Of a stretch of DNA of 64,000 nucleotides, positions 63,329 through 64,000 are shown in pieces. Position 1 is the first letter of the stretch; the number at the start of each line of letters is the position of its first letter. The position numbers and the translations under genes were made by a program. The stretch comes from Akkermansia sp. (lineage in GTDB: Bacteria > Verrucomicrobiota > Verrucomicrobiia > Verrucomicrobiales > Akkermansiaceae). The DNA is taken from positions 17,507-81,506 of the forward strand of contig JAFYWX010000042.1 in NCBI GenBank assembly GCA_017546445.1. Reading direction: 5' to 3'. The notes beneath the pieces were generated by a model, which worked only from the letters and a program-made list of their open reading frames with translations, searched no databases and had not been told where the DNA came from.

Positions 63329-64000
63329 TTACTTGATGATGGTGGCGTGGAACTCCTTGAGCGCCAGCTCCACCAGCGGGTCGTGGTAGAATTCCTCATC
63401 CGTGGGCTTCAGGGATGCCGGGGCAGCCGGCTTTTCGGCAGCGGGCTCGGGCTTCTTCTCCTGGGGCTTGGGCTTGGGTGCAGCGGGGCGGGGAGCCGGC
63501 TCCGGCAGCGGGGCGGGGGGCGGCGGCTCTTCCTCCACGGGCGGGGGCACGCTGTCATCCATCGCAATGCGCAGGGTAATCGGGTGCCCGCAGAACTGCG
63601 GGGCCAGTGTGGCCATCAGCTCGCTGAGCTGCTCGCCCAGCAGGGCATCGCGCGTATCGGTGTCGCTGGGGTGAATGGCGATAGTCACCAGACCATCATC
63701 ATCGGAAATGAACATCGTGTTGCCCACTGCGGAGGACTGCAGCGGCGAGGCCTGGCGCATGGCGGCCAGCAGGGCCTCCCAGCCCTCCGGGGTCATGGGA
63801 CCGGCAGCGGGGGGGGCATCATACGCTTCCATGCACTCCGGCTCCGGGTCAAACAGCGGGGGCTCGTCCTCCAGGTCGGGGTTCAGCTCAAAACTGGGCG
63901 GGGCATCGTCAATAGGCTCCAGCCCGGCGGGCATGGGGCGCGGCTCCGGCTCGGGTTCCGGTTCCGGCATGGGGGCTGCCACAGGGGCCGGGGCGGGTGC
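63329..64000 (-). CDS. dnaX: DNA polymerase III tau/gamma subunit, C-terminal part (runs off the window)
   Basis: The visible 223 residues are the C-terminal, Pro/Glu/Ala-rich part of a longer protein. They include EPIDDAPPSFELN, a globular stretch GWEALLAAMRQASPLQSSAVG with FISDDDGLVTIAIHP, and then another Pro-rich linker and DPLVELALKEFHATIIK. The globular stretch has the form of the domain of tau/gamma that follows the ATPase. The ybaB gene directly downstream supports dnaX. The ATPase domain is outside the window, so identity is inferred from the tail and context. Confidence 0.75.
   Translation of the reverse strand, partial: APAPAPVAAPMPEPEPEPEPRPMPAGLEPIDDAPPSFELNPDLEDEPPLFDPEPECMEAYDAPPAAGPMTPEGWEALLAAMRQASPLQSSAVGNTMFISDDDGLVTIAIHPSDTDTRDALLGEQLSELMATLAPQFCGHPITLRIAMDDSVPPPVEEEPPPPAPLPEPAPRPAAPKPKPQEKKPEPAAEKPAAPASLKPTDEEFYHDPLVELALKEFHATIIK

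Overview
The window looks like a high-GC chromosome segment from a Verrucomicrobiota bacterium, most likely an Akkermansia-like gut species. This is inferred from the gene content: a 2,980-residue autotransporter with beta-strand repeats, an N-acetylhexosamine 1-kinase-like protein, DUF4143-type ATPases, a secreted alpha-2-macroglobulin and a PF07399-type antiporter. No rRNA or species marker is present, so the assignment is tentative.

Layout. 1-15.5 kb is all minus strand: the start of purB, an alpha-2-macroglobulin lacking the thioester motif, and the autotransporter. 15.8-22.2 kb holds carB, a polytopic membrane protein, a hypothetical protein and miaA. 22.1-30.4 kb is the centre of interest. 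It has six parS-like ParB sites, a cluster of DnaA boxes at about 29.05-29.23 kb that I read as the replication origin, a promoter- and terminator-bounded small RNA (6S-like), a glycosyltransferase, argS, a TPR protein, paired lipoproteins and ribD. 30.5-36.4 kb carries two tandem lipoproteins with a transglutaminase-like Cys/His/Asp pattern, a RelE-like protein, an ABC-2 permease with a Sel1 protein, an antiporter and ribE. 36.5-39.2 kb has a rhodanese, tRNA-Gln and a decayed Rhs-like gene next to an AT-rich gene. 39.3-46.4 kb has mnmG-holA, a nahK-like operon and a thioredoxin-like protein. 46.5-51.4 kb has two AAA/DUF4143 ATPases around fhs. 51.4-57.2 kb has a PH-domain protein, a polyprenyl synthase, cysE, a flavoprotein and rph. 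57.2-60 kb has two related secreted repeat proteins with similar 5' leaders, plus repeat elements and an array of small hairpins. 60-64 kb has an ABC export operon, ybaB and the 3' end of dnaX.

Recurring signals. Promoters of the form TTGNNN-16/17-TAGAAT/TATAAT are easy to see. At least seven put the -10 box only 6-7 bases before the start codon, which points to leaderless mRNAs. A 120-bp palindromic element occurs in four full copies and one fragment. Several terminators share a CCGCCTGA/TCAGGCGG stem. Many genes lack an obvious Shine-Dalgarno sequence, so starts were chosen from homology and promoter position.

Functionally, the window joins replication and segregation (oriC, parS, holA, dnaX), tRNA and translation functions (argS, miaA, mnmG, tRNA-Gln, rph), biosynthesis (purB, carB, ribD, ribE, fhs, cysE, polyprenyl synthase) and a large set of secreted or lipid-anchored proteins of unknown role.
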